Made by a program: the position numbers and the translations under genes. The notes under the pieces were generated by a model. It saw only the letters and a program-made list of their open reading frames with translations, made no database searches and had not been told where the DNA came from. From Firm-04 sp964479595 (GTDB lineage: Bacteria; Bacillota; Clostridia; Oscillospirales; Ruminococcaceae), in the NCBI GenBank assembly GCA_964479595.1, contig CAYZMU010000031.1, forward strand, positions 1 to 13,096: a stretch of DNA of 13,096 nt, written 5' to 3'. Below are positions 6,014 to 13,096 of the stretch, in pieces. Positions within the stretch are counted from its first letter, which is position 1. The number at the start of each line of letters is the position of its first letter.

Positions 6014-6228
6014 AAAAAACTGTGCGTATAATTTGAGGATTCTATCACAAAAGCGAGCCGAAAATTCTCCTATTTGTAGTGAAAAATCGCCAATATCGGC
6101 AAATTGACCAAAAACGCGTCCGCGATTTGGAGATTTTGACGAACGCCCTCGCGCAATTTCAGCGTTTCAGACAAATTGCTCCGGATATTTCACGCCGAAA
6201 TTGTGCAGATTGCCGCATAGCGCCGGAA
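6014..6228. other. Non-coding stretch between the ABC permease and the lacI promoter
   Basis: This is the distal part of a 323-base gene-free interval (5906-6228), clearly more AT-rich than its neighbours. I see no supported coding frame. It holds an inverted repeat, GCAATTT/AAATTGC (6153-6159 and 6173-6179, 13-base spacer), about 50 bases after the permease stop, with no T tract. It also holds a weak terminator-like element on the minus strand at 6100-6081 (GCCGATATTGGC, then GATTTTTC). Nothing else is recognisable. Confidence 0.6.
6081..6100 (-). terminator. Weak candidate terminator after the ABC exporter operon
   Basis: On the minus strand GCCGATATTGGC can form a short stem (including a G-T pair) and is followed by GATTTTTC. 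It lies about 130 bases after the permease stop and ahead of the lacI promoter. The stem is short, so this is a tentative call. Confidence 0.3.
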
Positions 6229-9200
6229 CTACTCCATCCGTGCGCCGCGAGCGATCTTGTTCCTGAGCGAATGCAGGCTCGGCAGCGCCCCCAGGACGGC
6301 GACTGCGCAGTTGACTATGAGCGTAAAGAGCGCCGCCGCGAGCGCGAGCAGGAACATCAGCATGGGTCGCGCGGTGAGGATACTGGTGGCGGAACCGAAG
6401 AACATCGCGGCCGCCGCGCCGAGCACCGCGCCGAAAATCCCGGAAATCGCGCAGTAGGACAGGCTCTCCATGGACACCGCCACACGCATCTGGCGTGCGG
6501 ACATCCCGACCTGCCACATCATGGTCAGCTCCGAGCTGCGGTTTAAGACGCTCGCGTTAACGGTGTTAATCATCGTGAAGATGCCCGTCAGCCACACCGC
6601 GAGGAGTGCCACGGCGCACAGCGTGAGAATCGCGCCCAGCAGCGTGGAAAAGCCCGTATGCTCGTAGAAAAGCTGCTTGTCGATATTCACGCCGGTGACA
6701 TTGGGGATTTCCCAGAGTTTCGAAGTCAGCGTGTCAATTTCTTCCAGCGCGGGCAGATAATCCGCGCTCGAGGAGAGCAGCAGATTCGCGGTGTACTGAT
6801 AATCTGTCTCCGAAATCGGACCGCTTGACGCTGCCTCCTTGGGCAGGAACAGCTCCGCGGACGCCGACCACTCTCTGCCGGAGAGCGACTGGGGCAGCGC
6901 CGGGCGCATCAGCACCCCCGCCACGGGAAGTTCCTCGCCGCCCGGGCCGCTCAGCACAGGCAGATCCCCGTTTTGCGCCGGCACGGGTGTATAGCTGTCC
7001 TCGTAGGCGCGCTTGTAAACATATTTGCCGTTTTCGGAGCCCGGCTTGCAGGCGTCCGCCGCGAAGAGGCCGCCCTTTAACTCCAGAAACTCCTCGTAGG
7101 ACAGCCCGGTGATTTCGGCGAGCGTTCCCGCGGACTCTTCCGTGAGCGGCGCGCTCTCCCAGAACGCGCGGTCAATCAGGCGCAGCGTAAAGTCATATTT
7201 GCCCTCCGGGGAAGCGCCGCCGGATTGCTGATCCATGCTGTCCGTCACCGCCGCGAGAATATCGGGCGAACCGCTCAGCATCTGAGAAATCTCGTCCCTG
7301 GCGACGTAACCCTGCCCGGAACTGACCGCCTGAATATTCGCTGCGGCGTAGCGCGGGTTCTCCGAAAAGCTCTCGGCCAGTTCCCGCTCCGTTGCGCCGT
7401 CATAGCCGACACTGGAGACCGTCATCTGAATATCCGCCCCGTTGAGGAGCGATTTCTGCGAGAAGAGATCGCTGCCCTCTGCAAGGTCCGCCAGCAGCAG
7501 TCCGCCCACGCAGATGCCGAAACAGAAGAGCAGCGAGCCCGCCGTCAGCGTGATGACGGAAATCAGGAAGCGCGAGCGCGTGCGGCGCATACTGCGGAAG
7601 GTGTAATAGCGCAGAAAGCTCCTGTTCGTGCGGAAGAGCTTCGCCTTCCTGCCGCTCTTTTCGGATTTCTCGGGTTTGCGCGGTTTTTTCGGGGCTTTTT
7701 TGTCCGCCTCGGGGGTGTACTTCTTCGCGGAGAGGTCCTTCTGCCAGAAACGCTCCTTCCTTCCGCTCTCAAATGACCCCTTGCGCCTGGTTTCCAGCGG
7801 GGAGAAGGATTTGGACGCCTTCGCGGCCGCCGTGTACGCGGAGAAGAAAACCGCGAAAATCGCCAGCAGAATCCCAATCCACGAAACCGCCGGCAGCGGA
7901 TGGCGCGTTATGCCAAGCCCCAGCGCGGCAAGTTTACGCTCGGCGAAGGTACGGCAGAGCGCCGCCCCGAAGTACCCCAGCGGAATCGCTGCGACACAGT
8001 AGCAGAACGCCTCCGCGCCCACCAGCGCGAAAACCTGACGTCTGGAGGCGCCCATGACGCGCAATGTCGTGATTTGGTCCATGCGCTCCTGCACGGAGAT
8101 GTCGAAGGCGTTGTCAATCACGAAACGCATGAGCAGCCAGATAAGGAAGACCGCTGCCAGACCGAAAATCAGGATAATGAGATTCGGGCCTGAAAGCCAC
8201 TGTACAATCGCCTCGCCGCCGCGCAGTTCCTTGGAGAGCAGGTCCGTGTTGTAGAGCGAATCCGGATTGTCGGGGTGCAGGTCCTCGTACGCCTCGTCTT
8301 CGGGCAGCCCGAAAGTGGCGTGCAGGTTCTCCAGTGTCTCGTCAAAGGGCAGCCCCCGCGTGATGCGCACCGCAAGGCGCGGGTCCGCGCCGCTTTCAGA
8401 ATCGGTTTCAAACCATTCCGCGCTCCGCTCCGCGAGCGACTCGGAAATCGCCGCGGGCACGGCGGTATCGGTCTGCGGGCCGGTAATAAAGGTGAACATC
8501 TGCTCCGTGGACGTGCCCTGCAAATCCGCGAATCCCGCGACCTTGAATTCCCGTGAGACAGTCCCGGCGCGCTCGATGTCCTCAAATTCCAGATTCCGCC
8601 AGCTCGCCTCATGGACACCGGTCGCTGCCTGCGAACTCAGAAACGAAAGGAGATTCATCTTTATCACAGGTGAGGATTCCGCCGCGCCGGGGCTGTCGGA
8701 AAAGAGCGGTCTGCCTTCCCCGATTTCCCGTCCCTCGAACGCCTTCTGTATGAAATCCATGCCCAGCAGGGTTTCGTCCGTCACAAGCCCGGCAGACGGC
8801 GTGACGGAAAGCGTCACCGTATCTCCCGGGGCAATCCCGCTGTCCGCGCATTTCGAGGGCAGGACAATCTCGTCCTCCGCCAAATCGGAATACAGCGCAA
8901 GGCGGTCGTTCTGTTCGCCGAAAATCAGCGAGCGGTCGCCCATAAAACTGTTCTGGGAAACGGCCCTGTATCTGTCAAAGGATTCGCCGTTTAACTCCAC
9001 GTCAAAATAGATGATCCTGCCCTGTTCGTCGCGTTCGTATCTGGCGGGGAGTGTCCGCAAATCAAAATAGCAGTAATCCGAGATATCCTCGCTGCCGCGA
9101 ACCTGCCCGAGCATTTTGGCCTTGTCGGGCGCCTTCTCGTACCAAGCCCCCAAATCCGCCTCCCAGCTGCCCTGCCGGCGTTCCTGCATACTGATAGTCA

Positions 9201-9336
9201 GGTCACGCGCCACCAAAGCGGAAAAGCACAGAAGCTGGAAGCAGAACACCGCCACCGTGACGCTTAAAAACATCAGCGCCGTGCGCATGGGCTGGCGGCG
9301 CATATACTTGAGCGCGAGTGAGAAGAGATTTTTCAT
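6229..9336 (-). CDS. ABC transporter permease, large FtsX/MacB-type with two FtsX domains
   Basis: 1035 residues. The start ATG at 9336 overlaps the ATPase stop (ATGA), with GAGGGGG about 11 bases upstream. Order: TM1 at about 19-42 after LALKYMRRQPMRTALMF; a large extracytoplasmic domain at about 45-383; TM2-4 at about 384-404, 435-459 and 485-504, forming the first FtsX domain with the coupling segment ERMDQITTLRVMGASRRQVF; a basic Lys/Pro/Arg linker at about 505-575; TM5 at about 590-617 after RYYTFRSMRRTRSRF; a second extracytoplasmic domain at about 618-893; and TM6-8 at about 896-918, 950-976 and 990-1016, with the matching SSELTMMWQVGMSARQM. This fold serves mechanotransmission or export of peptides or lipoproteins across one membrane. 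With the adjacent ATPase it would be a complete exporter (two FtsX domains in one chain). The substrate is unknown. No two-component system is adjacent, unlike many Bce-type peptide resistance pumps. Confidence 0.92.
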   Translation of the reverse strand: MKNLFSLALKYMRRQPMRTALMFLSVTVAVFCFQLLCFSALVARDLTISMQERRQGSWEADLGAWYEKAPDKAKMLGQVRGSEDISDYCYFDLRTLPARYERDEQGRIIYFDVELNGESFDRYRAVSQNSFMGDRSLIFGEQNDRLALYSDLAEDEIVLPSKCADSGIAPGDTVTLSVTPSAGLVTDETLLGMDFIQKAFEGREIGEGRPLFSDSPGAAESSPVIKMNLLSFLSSQAATGVHEASWRNLEFEDIERAGTVSREFKVAGFADLQGTSTEQMFTFITGPQTDTAVPAAISESLAERSAEWFETDSESGADPRLAVRITRGLPFDETLENLHATFGLPEDEAYEDLHPDNPDSLYNTDLLSKELRGGEAIVQWLSGPNLIILIFGLAAVFLIWLLMRFVIDNAFDISVQERMDQITTLRVMGASRRQVFALVGAEAFCYCVAAIPLGYFGAALCRTFAERKLAALGLGITRHPLPAVSWIGILLAIFAVFFSAYTAAAKASKSFSPLETRRKGSFESGRKERFWQKDLSAKKYTPEADKKAPKKPRKPEKSEKSGRKAKLFRTNRSFLRYYTFRSMRRTRSRFLISVITLTAGSLLFCFGICVGGLLLADLAEGSDLFSQKSLLNGADIQMTVSSVGYDGATERELAESFSENPRYAAANIQAVSSGQGYVARDEISQMLSGSPDILAAVTDSMDQQSGGASPEGKYDFTLRLIDRAFWESAPLTEESAGTLAEITGLSYEEFLELKGGLFAADACKPGSENGKYVYKRAYEDSYTPVPAQNGDLPVLSGPGGEELPVAGVLMRPALPQSLSGREWSASAELFLPKEAASSGPISETDYQYTANLLLSSSADYLPALEEIDTLTSKLWEIPNVTGVNIDKQLFYEHTGFSTLLGAILTLCAVALLAVWLTGIFTMINTVNASVLNRSSELTMMWQVGMSARQMRVAVSMESLSYCAISGIFGAVLGAAAAMFFGSATSILTARPMLMFLLALAAALFTLIVNCAVAVLGALPSLHSLRNKIARGARME

Positions 9337-10028
9337 TCCAGCCGCGCCCCCTCTGTCTCGGTCAGACGCCCGTCCTCCATCACAAAGACGCGGTCCGCCT
9401 GCCGCGCGACGCGGACGTCGTGCGTGATGAGCAGCAGGGCGCTGTCGTACTTATCCACGGATTCCTTGAGAATCTCGATAATTTCGCGGCTGTTTCTGGT
9501 GTCCAGATTGCCCGTGGGCTCGTCCGCGAGAATCAGCCGCGGGCGGTGAATCAGCGCGCGCACAAACGCCACACGCTGCTGCTGGCCGCCGGAGAGCTCG
9601 TGCGGGAACGCGCGGCGCTTGGAAGTCAGCCCGGTAAGGCTCAACAATTCGTCTAAATACTTCGCGTCGGGCTTCGCGCTGTCGAGATTCATCGGCAGCA
9701 CGATATTCTCCTCCACCGTCAGCACAGGGATGAGGTTGTAATTCTGGAAGATGAACCCCAGCTCGCGCCTGCGGTAGACCGCGAGCTCGTTGTCGCTTTT
9801 CTTGGTGATGTCCTGCCCGTCCACCAGAATCTCCCCGCTGTCGGGCCGCAGCAGCGAGCCCAAGACGTTGAGCAGTGTGGATTTGCCGCTGCCGCTCTCG
9901 CCCGTCACAGCCGCGAAAACGCCGGTGTCAAGGCTCAGATTGACGTCGTCGAGCGCCAGCACGGAGGTTTCTCCGTGTCCGTAGCGCTTGGAAATGTGGC
10001 TTACCCGCAGAAAACTGTCTTCTCCCAT
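9333..10028 (-). CDS. ABC transporter ATP-binding protein, MacB/LolD subfamily
   Basis: 231 residues, a complete nucleotide-binding domain. Visible motifs are Walker A GESGSGKST (43-51), Q-loop FQNYNLIP (Gln95), signature ELSGGQQQRVAFVRAL (LSGGQ at 145-149), Walker B LILADEPTGNLD (165-176) and H-loop THD (His203). ADEPTGNLD and FQNYNLIP are typical of the MacB/LolD/FtsE group that pairs with FtsX-like permeases. ATG at 10028 has AAGGAGA about 9 bases upstream. It ends in an ATGA overlap with its permease, so the two are co-translated. The 112-base gap from the carbonic anhydrase shows no convincing promoter, so read-through from ispE is possible. Confidence 0.96.
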   Translation of the reverse strand: MGEDSFLRVSHISKRYGHGETSVLALDDVNLSLDTGVFAAVTGESGSGKSTLLNVLGSLLRPDSGEILVDGQDITKKSDNELAVYRRRELGFIFQNYNLIPVLTVEENIVLPMNLDSAKPDAKYLDELLSLTGLTSKRRAFPHELSGGQQQRVAFVRALIHRPRLILADEPTGNLDTRNSREIIEILKESVDKYDSALLLITHDVRVARQADRVFVMEDGRLTETEGARLE

Positions 10029-10140
10029 TGTGGTTTCTCCTTGTGTTTGATTTTTTATGAAAAGAGATTCTTCGCCTCAGCCCGAAAATCCCGGTCAGAT
10101 TCGCGGCGGCGTTTTCCCGCTTCTTTTCGTCTCATGGATT

Positions 10141-10710
10141 TCAAAGCCCGCCCGCGCCGGTATGATCAAGAAACGTCACCGCGCCGCTCGCAAGATGATA
10201 GACAGCGCCCAGAACCTCGCAGCCGGGCACGCCCGCGAGCGCCTTTTCCAACTCAGCACGCGAGGCGAGGACATTGCGCGCGCAGACAGCGGATTCCTCC
10301 CGGCTCACACCCGCGGCGGCAAGGATTTGCCCCGTAATCGCCGCCACAGCGCCCACGGGGCTATCGTTTAGCGCCGCGTGAACCGCCCCGCAGTTTTCGT
10401 GCCCGAGCACCACAAACAGCCGCACGCCCAGATGCTCCGCGGCATAGAGCGCGCTGCCAAGTTCCGTTTCGGAGCAGACATTCCCCGCCACACGAATCAC
10501 GAAAAGCTCCCCGAGCCCGGCGGAAAAAATGAACTCGGGCACGACCCGCGAATCCGCGCAGGAAAGAATCACCGCGTACGGGTGCTGCCCCTGCACAAGT
10601 GCCTCGCGTGCGGAAAGGTCTATTTCCAGCCGCCGCGCCGAGACAAATCTTTCGTTGCCCTCGCGCAGACGGGCAAGCGCCTCACGCGGGGAAATTTGTG
10701 TGCTGCTCAT
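10141..10710 (-). CDS. Beta-class carbonic anhydrase
   Basis: 189 residues from ATG at 10710, chosen because AGAGGGG (10725-10719) lies 8 bases upstream and REALARLREGNERFV, the usual family beginning, starts nearby. The frame stays open 29 codons further, inside ispE, but that extension lacks similarity. Zinc ligands are visible: Cys51 in CADSR with Asp53 and Arg55 (the catalytic dyad), and His104 and Cys107 in GHENCGA. It interconverts CO2 and bicarbonate in the cytoplasm, supplying carboxylases or balancing pH. It follows ispE by 14 bases and its Shine-Dalgarno touches the ispE stop, so the two are one transcript. There is no link in pathway. The short C-terminus (FLDHTGAGGL) is normal for the compact bacterial clade. 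Confidence 0.94.
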   Translation of the reverse strand: MSSTQISPREALARLREGNERFVSARRLEIDLSAREALVQGQHPYAVILSCADSRVVPEFIFSAGLGELFVIRVAGNVCSETELGSALYAAEHLGVRLFVVLGHENCGAVHAALNDSPVGAVAAITGQILAAAGVSREESAVCARNVLASRAELEKALAGVPGCEVLGAVYHLASGAVTFLDHTGAGGL

Positions 10711-10724
10711 AAAACACGCCCCTC

Positions 10725-11582
10725 TCACTGATCCGGTGACGCCGTGGAGCAGACCGTGGCAAACGGAATGCCTTCTTGTTGGAGCCGCTCCGCGCACGCC
10801 CTGAGAACCTCCCGCGAACCGCCGCCGCCGAACACCGCCGCGCCGCTGCCCGAAAGCACCGGGAAAAGCCCGTAATCGCGCATGATCGCGCGAATCAAAG
10901 CGATCTCGGGAAGATGCGCGACCGCGTCAAAATCATTGCCGCAGACGGAGAAAAACGCCGCGTCCGATTCGTCCCCCAGATGCCCAAGAACCGCGTCCGT
11001 GTGCGGTGGCGGCGCCTGTTTCAGGGCGTCCAGAGCCTTGTAGGCGAGCGGGGTGGAGATGCCCTCGCTGCCCTTGGCAAGCACAAAATACCGCTCTTTC
11101 GCGCCGGAAAGCGGGGTAAGTTTTTCCCCCACGCCCTCCGCCAGGGCGGTCGAACCCAGCAGAAAAAACGGCACATCCGCGCCCAGCGACGCCGCAATCT
11201 CAGACAGCCGCGCGTCGGAAACCGAAAGCCCCAGAAGCGCCCGAATCCCGCGCAGCGCCGCCGCGCAATCCGAACTGCCGCCGCCCAGACCCGCGCGCGA
11301 GGGAATCCGCTTGCGCAGCGTGATTGTAAGCCCGCGCGGGGAATCGCCGAGCAGCGCCGCGGCCGCTTTCCAGACGAGATTGCGCTCATCGCAGGGGACG
11401 TCCGGGTCGTCGCAGAGGAGCGTCATCTCCCGGTCCTGCGGCGTTTTCTCAAGAATCAGCGTGTCGCAGAGCGAGATGGTCTGAAAGACGCTGCGCAGCG
11501 TGTGATAGCCGTCCGCGCGCCGGCCCGTGATGTCCAGCGAAAAATTGATCTTCGCGGGGGCGCTGCGTGTCAGACTCTCCAA
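10725..11582 (-). CDS. ispE: 4-diphosphocytidyl-2-C-methyl-D-erythritol kinase IspE (TTG start)
   Basis: GHMP kinase that phosphorylates the 2-hydroxyl of CDP-methylerythritol, the fourth step of the MEP pathway to isoprenoids, in the cytoplasm. From TTG at 11582 the protein is 285 residues, the usual length, beginning MESLTRSAPAKINFSLDITG. AAGGAGG (11597-11591) lies 8 bases upstream and decides the start. An in-frame ATG at 11639 would add 19 residues of unlike sequence. Motifs: APAKIN with Lys11, the GHMP ATP loop PSRAGLGGGSSDCAA (94-108), catalytic Asp136 in LGADVPFF, and the C-terminal LSGSGAAVFG (243-252). All key residues are present. It heads a probable operon with the carbonic anhydrase. 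Confidence 0.96.
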   Translation of the reverse strand: MESLTRSAPAKINFSLDITGRRADGYHTLRSVFQTISLCDTLILEKTPQDREMTLLCDDPDVPCDERNLVWKAAAALLGDSPRGLTITLRKRIPSRAGLGGGSSDCAAALRGIRALLGLSVSDARLSEIAASLGADVPFFLLGSTALAEGVGEKLTPLSGAKERYFVLAKGSEGISTPLAYKALDALKQAPPPHTDAVLGHLGDESDAAFFSVCGNDFDAVAHLPEIALIRAIMRDYGLFPVLSGSGAAVFGGGGSREVLRACAERLQQEGIPFATVCSTASPDQ

Positions 11583-11590
11583 AGCGCTCG

Positions 11591-11597
11591 CCTCCTT
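11591..11597 (-). promoter_or_regulatory. Ribosome binding site that decides the ispE TTG start
   Basis: AAGGAGG is 8 bases before TTG (11582-11580). The in-frame ATG at 11639 has only a weak AGAGAG upstream. Confidence 0.85.
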
Positions 11598-11651
11598 ATC
11601 ATTTCCCCGACAAGGTTCGCGGGGATATCGTGTATTCATCAACTCTCTATA

Positions 11652-11680
11652 AATATACCAAAAAAAGGTAAAAATTGCAC
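11652..11680 (-). promoter_or_regulatory. Tentative ispE promoter
   Basis: TATATT (11657-11652) is preceded after 17 bases by GTGCAA (11680-11675), a poor -35 box that forms one arm of the hairpin at 11675-11692. The start would be near 11645. A second possibility is TTGCAC (11755-11750) with TATGCA (11731-11726) at 18 bases. In that case the hairpin would lie inside the leader. Neither is strong. Confidence 0.25.
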
Positions 11681-11692
11681 GTTTTCGTGCAA
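11658..11692 (-). terminator. Perfect hairpin with T tract upstream of ispE (terminator or attenuator)
   Basis: On the minus strand, TTGCACG and CGTGCAA are perfect 7-base arms around AAAA, followed directly by TTTTTACCTTTTTTT. It has the form of an intrinsic terminator. It is about 190 bases after the previous gene's stop, which already has its own hairpin, so it may end a short transcript or act as an attenuator for ispE. The hairpin arms also read as an 18-base palindrome that a DNA-binding protein could use. Confidence 0.5.
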
Positions 11693-11840
11693 CAGTTCGA
11701 AAAATTTTACAGAATTTCTCCGTATTGCATAAAACAGCAGACATAATTTGTGCAAAATGACGGTGGAAATCACGCGGCGGTGTAGAAATGTACCATACTA
11801 CTGCTCAAAACCGCGCCTGAAAATTCCGGGAAAGCGCAAT

Positions 11841-11862
11841 GCCCCGCGCTAAGGCACGGGGC
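11841..11862 (-). terminator. GC-rich hairpin 16 bases after the stop of the right-edge gene
   Basis: On the minus strand GCCCCGTGC-CTTA-GCGCGGGGC forms a 9-bp stem (one G-T pair) with a four-base loop. Only GCTTT follows, so the U tract is weak. Its position straight after the stop at 11879 makes it the likely 3' end of that message. Confidence 0.6.
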
Positions 11863-11878
11863 ACGAAGGCATTTGGAT

Positions 11879-13096
11879 TCAGTCCTCAAAATCCGCCGCC
11901 GCGAACACAATCGACACGGGAAACGGCATGAGCTGCGAGAGCGTCTTTTCGCTGTCGGAGGCGGACCGCACGCCGAGATAGCATATCCGCAGCTGCTGTG
12001 CCCGCGCGGGGAGACGGAAACTGACGCGCTGAGACTCCCCCGCCCGCAGCAGAACGCGCGCGGGCTTTGTGAGCGCGCGGTATTCCTCGTCCAGAAAAAT
12101 CAGCGTGAAATCCGCGTCCCGCGCGGGGAACGGCTCGGCAAGGCGGAACGTGAGCCCGAAATTGAGGGTCGTAATCTTCCGCCCGACCGTTTCGCAGAGA
12201 AGCCGCGGCTCGTCGGGGCGCGCGGGGACAATGAGAAAGCCCTCCCGCGCGGGTTCGGCGGGTTCAGAAGGTTTGGCAGGCTCGGGGGGCTTGGTTGGCT
12301 CGGGAGCAGGCTTGGCGGTTTCAACTGGCTTGACAGGTTCGGCGGCGGGTTCAACAGGTTTGTCGGGTTCGGGGGATTTCGCGGCCATCTCCCTGCGCAT
12401 TTCGGCCATCAGTTCCTCCTTGAGTTTGGGGTACATCCGCTCCAAAACGGCGATATCTACCTCTCCCTCGGGCCGGGCTTTTTCCGAAACGGGCGGCGGC
12501 TCGGGCGCGGGTGTTTCCGAAACGGGCTTGGCGGGAGCGGGCGGCTCGGGGGCCGGCTGTTCCTTCAAGGCATCGCGGGATTTATCGCGGCGTTTAAACT
12601 TCAGCAGACTGCCCAGCATCTCGCCGAAACCGCGCCGGGGCTTGGCGGGCGTTTTTCGGGGTTCGGAAATTTCGGTGTTTGTCACGGTATTGCGCGGTTT
12701 TTCGGTCATAGACTCTCGCCCCGGCTCAGGCTCGGAAGGCTTTGGCGGCTCAGAGGCAGGCTTTTCCGGCTCAGGGACGGGTTTTTCGGGCTCGGGTTTC
12801 TCGGGCACAGTCGGCTCGGGGGCGGGTTCAAAGTAGCTGCGCGCGAATCGCAAAAACTGATTGATGGCGGCGCTGTAGAACCCGTGATGGTCCTCATCAT
12901 ACCGTTTGAACGCCGGGTCGCCCAAAAATTCCCGGACGGCGGCGAGGATCCCCTCCCTGTCCTCGGTATAAAGCGCGATAGAACTGTAATCGTGTTCTCG
13001 GGCGTAGACCTCCGCCTCTCCCACATATTTCACATACTGTCTCACCGTGGGCGGCGCGAGGCGTGCGTCATTCAGAAGATAATCGGAAAACGCCTG
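11879..13096 (-). CDS. Unrecognised protein: SAM-like N-terminal segment, Pro-Glu-Lys linker, beta-rich C-terminus (5' truncated)
   Basis: The frame is open from the window edge to TGA at 11879 (405 codons visible). The start lies beyond 13096. The first visible part (AFSDYLLNDARLAPPTVRQY, later FYSAAINQFLRFARSYF) resembles the SAM-like, core-binding-like segment seen at the N-terminus of tyrosine recombinases and of some McrB-type restriction proteins. No catalytic domain of either follows. Next comes a low-complexity PEP/EKP/AKP linker of about 200 residues, interrupted by a basic segment (RRGFGEMLGSLLKFKRRDK) and a predicted helix (VLERMYPKLKEELMAEMRRE). The last 120 residues look like a beta-sandwich (FGLTFRLAEPF, ADFTLIFLDEEYRAL, RICYLGVRSAS). 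There is no signal peptide or TM helix in the visible part. I do not recognise the whole protein; DNA binding and scaffolding are only guesses. Confidence 0.8.
   Translation of the reverse strand, partial: QAFSDYLLNDARLAPPTVRQYVKYVGEAEVYAREHDYSSIALYTEDREGILAAVREFLGDPAFKRYDEDHHGFYSAAINQFLRFARSYFEPAPEPTVPEKPEPEKPVPEPEKPASEPPKPSEPEPGRESMTEKPRNTVTNTEISEPRKTPAKPRRGFGEMLGSLLKFKRRDKSRDALKEQPAPEPPAPAKPVSETPAPEPPPVSEKARPEGEVDIAVLERMYPKLKEELMAEMRREMAAKSPEPDKPVEPAAEPVKPVETAKPAPEPTKPPEPAKPSEPAEPAREGFLIVPARPDEPRLLCETVGRKITTLNFGLTFRLAEPFPARDADFTLIFLDEEYRALTKPARVLLRAGESQRVSFRLPARAQQLRICYLGVRSASDSEKTLSQLMPFPVSIVFAAADFED

Noticed and set aside
6027..6032. TATAAT on the plus strand as a promoter
   Set aside because: There is no -35 box at suitable spacing and no plus-strand gene follows.
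10711..10797. N-terminal extension of the carbonic anhydrase by 29 residues
   Set aside because: The extra residues overlap ispE, do not resemble the family, and a good ribosome binding site serves the ATG at 10710.
11583..11744. Longer IspE starting at 11744 or at the ATG at 11639
   Set aside because: The TTG at 11582 has a strong ribosome binding site at ideal spacing and gives the family-typical length and N-terminus. The upstream residues are coded by the AT-rich regulatory stretch.
12069..12836. Plus-strand open frame of 255 codons, Gly/Ser-rich
   Set aside because: It is the antisense of the Pro-Glu-Lys linker coding region. Its Gly/Ser composition follows from the complement of Pro and Glu codons.
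12240..12840. CRISPR-like or tandem repeat array
   Set aside because: The repetition is irregular codon-level PEP/EKP sequence in a reading frame, without constant repeat and spacer lengths.

Overview
All recognisable genes lie on the minus strand, so the window reads from right to left. It suggests a Gram-positive, moderately high-G+C Bacillota genome, probably a gut-type clostridium and probably a metagenome-assembled or draft assembly. The reasons are strong AGGAGG-type ribosome binding sites, TTG starts, a type IV pilus cluster with a PilM-PilN fusion of the clostridial kind, the MEP isoprenoid pathway, and a 100-N scaffold gap. The taxonomy is inference.

Layout in transcription order. 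(a) 13096-11879: 3' part of an unrecognised protein with a SAM-like/core-binding-like N-terminal segment, a long Pro-Glu-Lys linker and a beta-rich C-terminal domain, followed by a GC-rich hairpin (11841-11862). (b) 11878-11583: AT-rich regulatory stretch with a perfect hairpin plus T tract and repeated TTGCA half-sites. (c) 11582-6229: ispE (TTG start), a beta-carbonic anhydrase 14 bases later, then after 112 bases an ABC exporter pair, MacB/LolD-type ATPase and a 1035-residue FtsX/MacB-type permease joined by an ATGA overlap. (d) 6228-5906: non-coding, with the promoter of the next gene and a 28-base inverted repeat around its -35 box. (e) 5905-4874: LacI-family regulator with a TTG start. 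(f) 4873-4673: good sigma-A type promoter and a leader of about 110 bases that may fold. (g) 4672-1: type IV pilus operon pilC, pilMN (fusion), pilO and a PilX-like minor pilin cut by the window edge.

The pilus genes form the inner-membrane assembly platform: PilC is the polytopic platform protein, the PilM part is the cytoplasmic actin-like ring protein, and PilN and PilO are bitopic proteins whose extracytoplasmic domains dimerise. No PilB or PilT motor ATPase, prepilin peptidase or major pilin is in the window. They may lie beyond position 1 or elsewhere.

The main correction for a reader is at 1424-1633. The gap is flanked by identical 55-base copies. Collapsing these gives one intact 318-residue PilO, so the break is almost certainly an assembly artefact. 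The main biological curiosities are matching low-complexity inserts in the C-terminal domains of PilN and PilO, the structured-looking pil leader, a 34-base hairpin before the PilX-like gene, and the unusual Pro-Glu-rich protein at the right edge.
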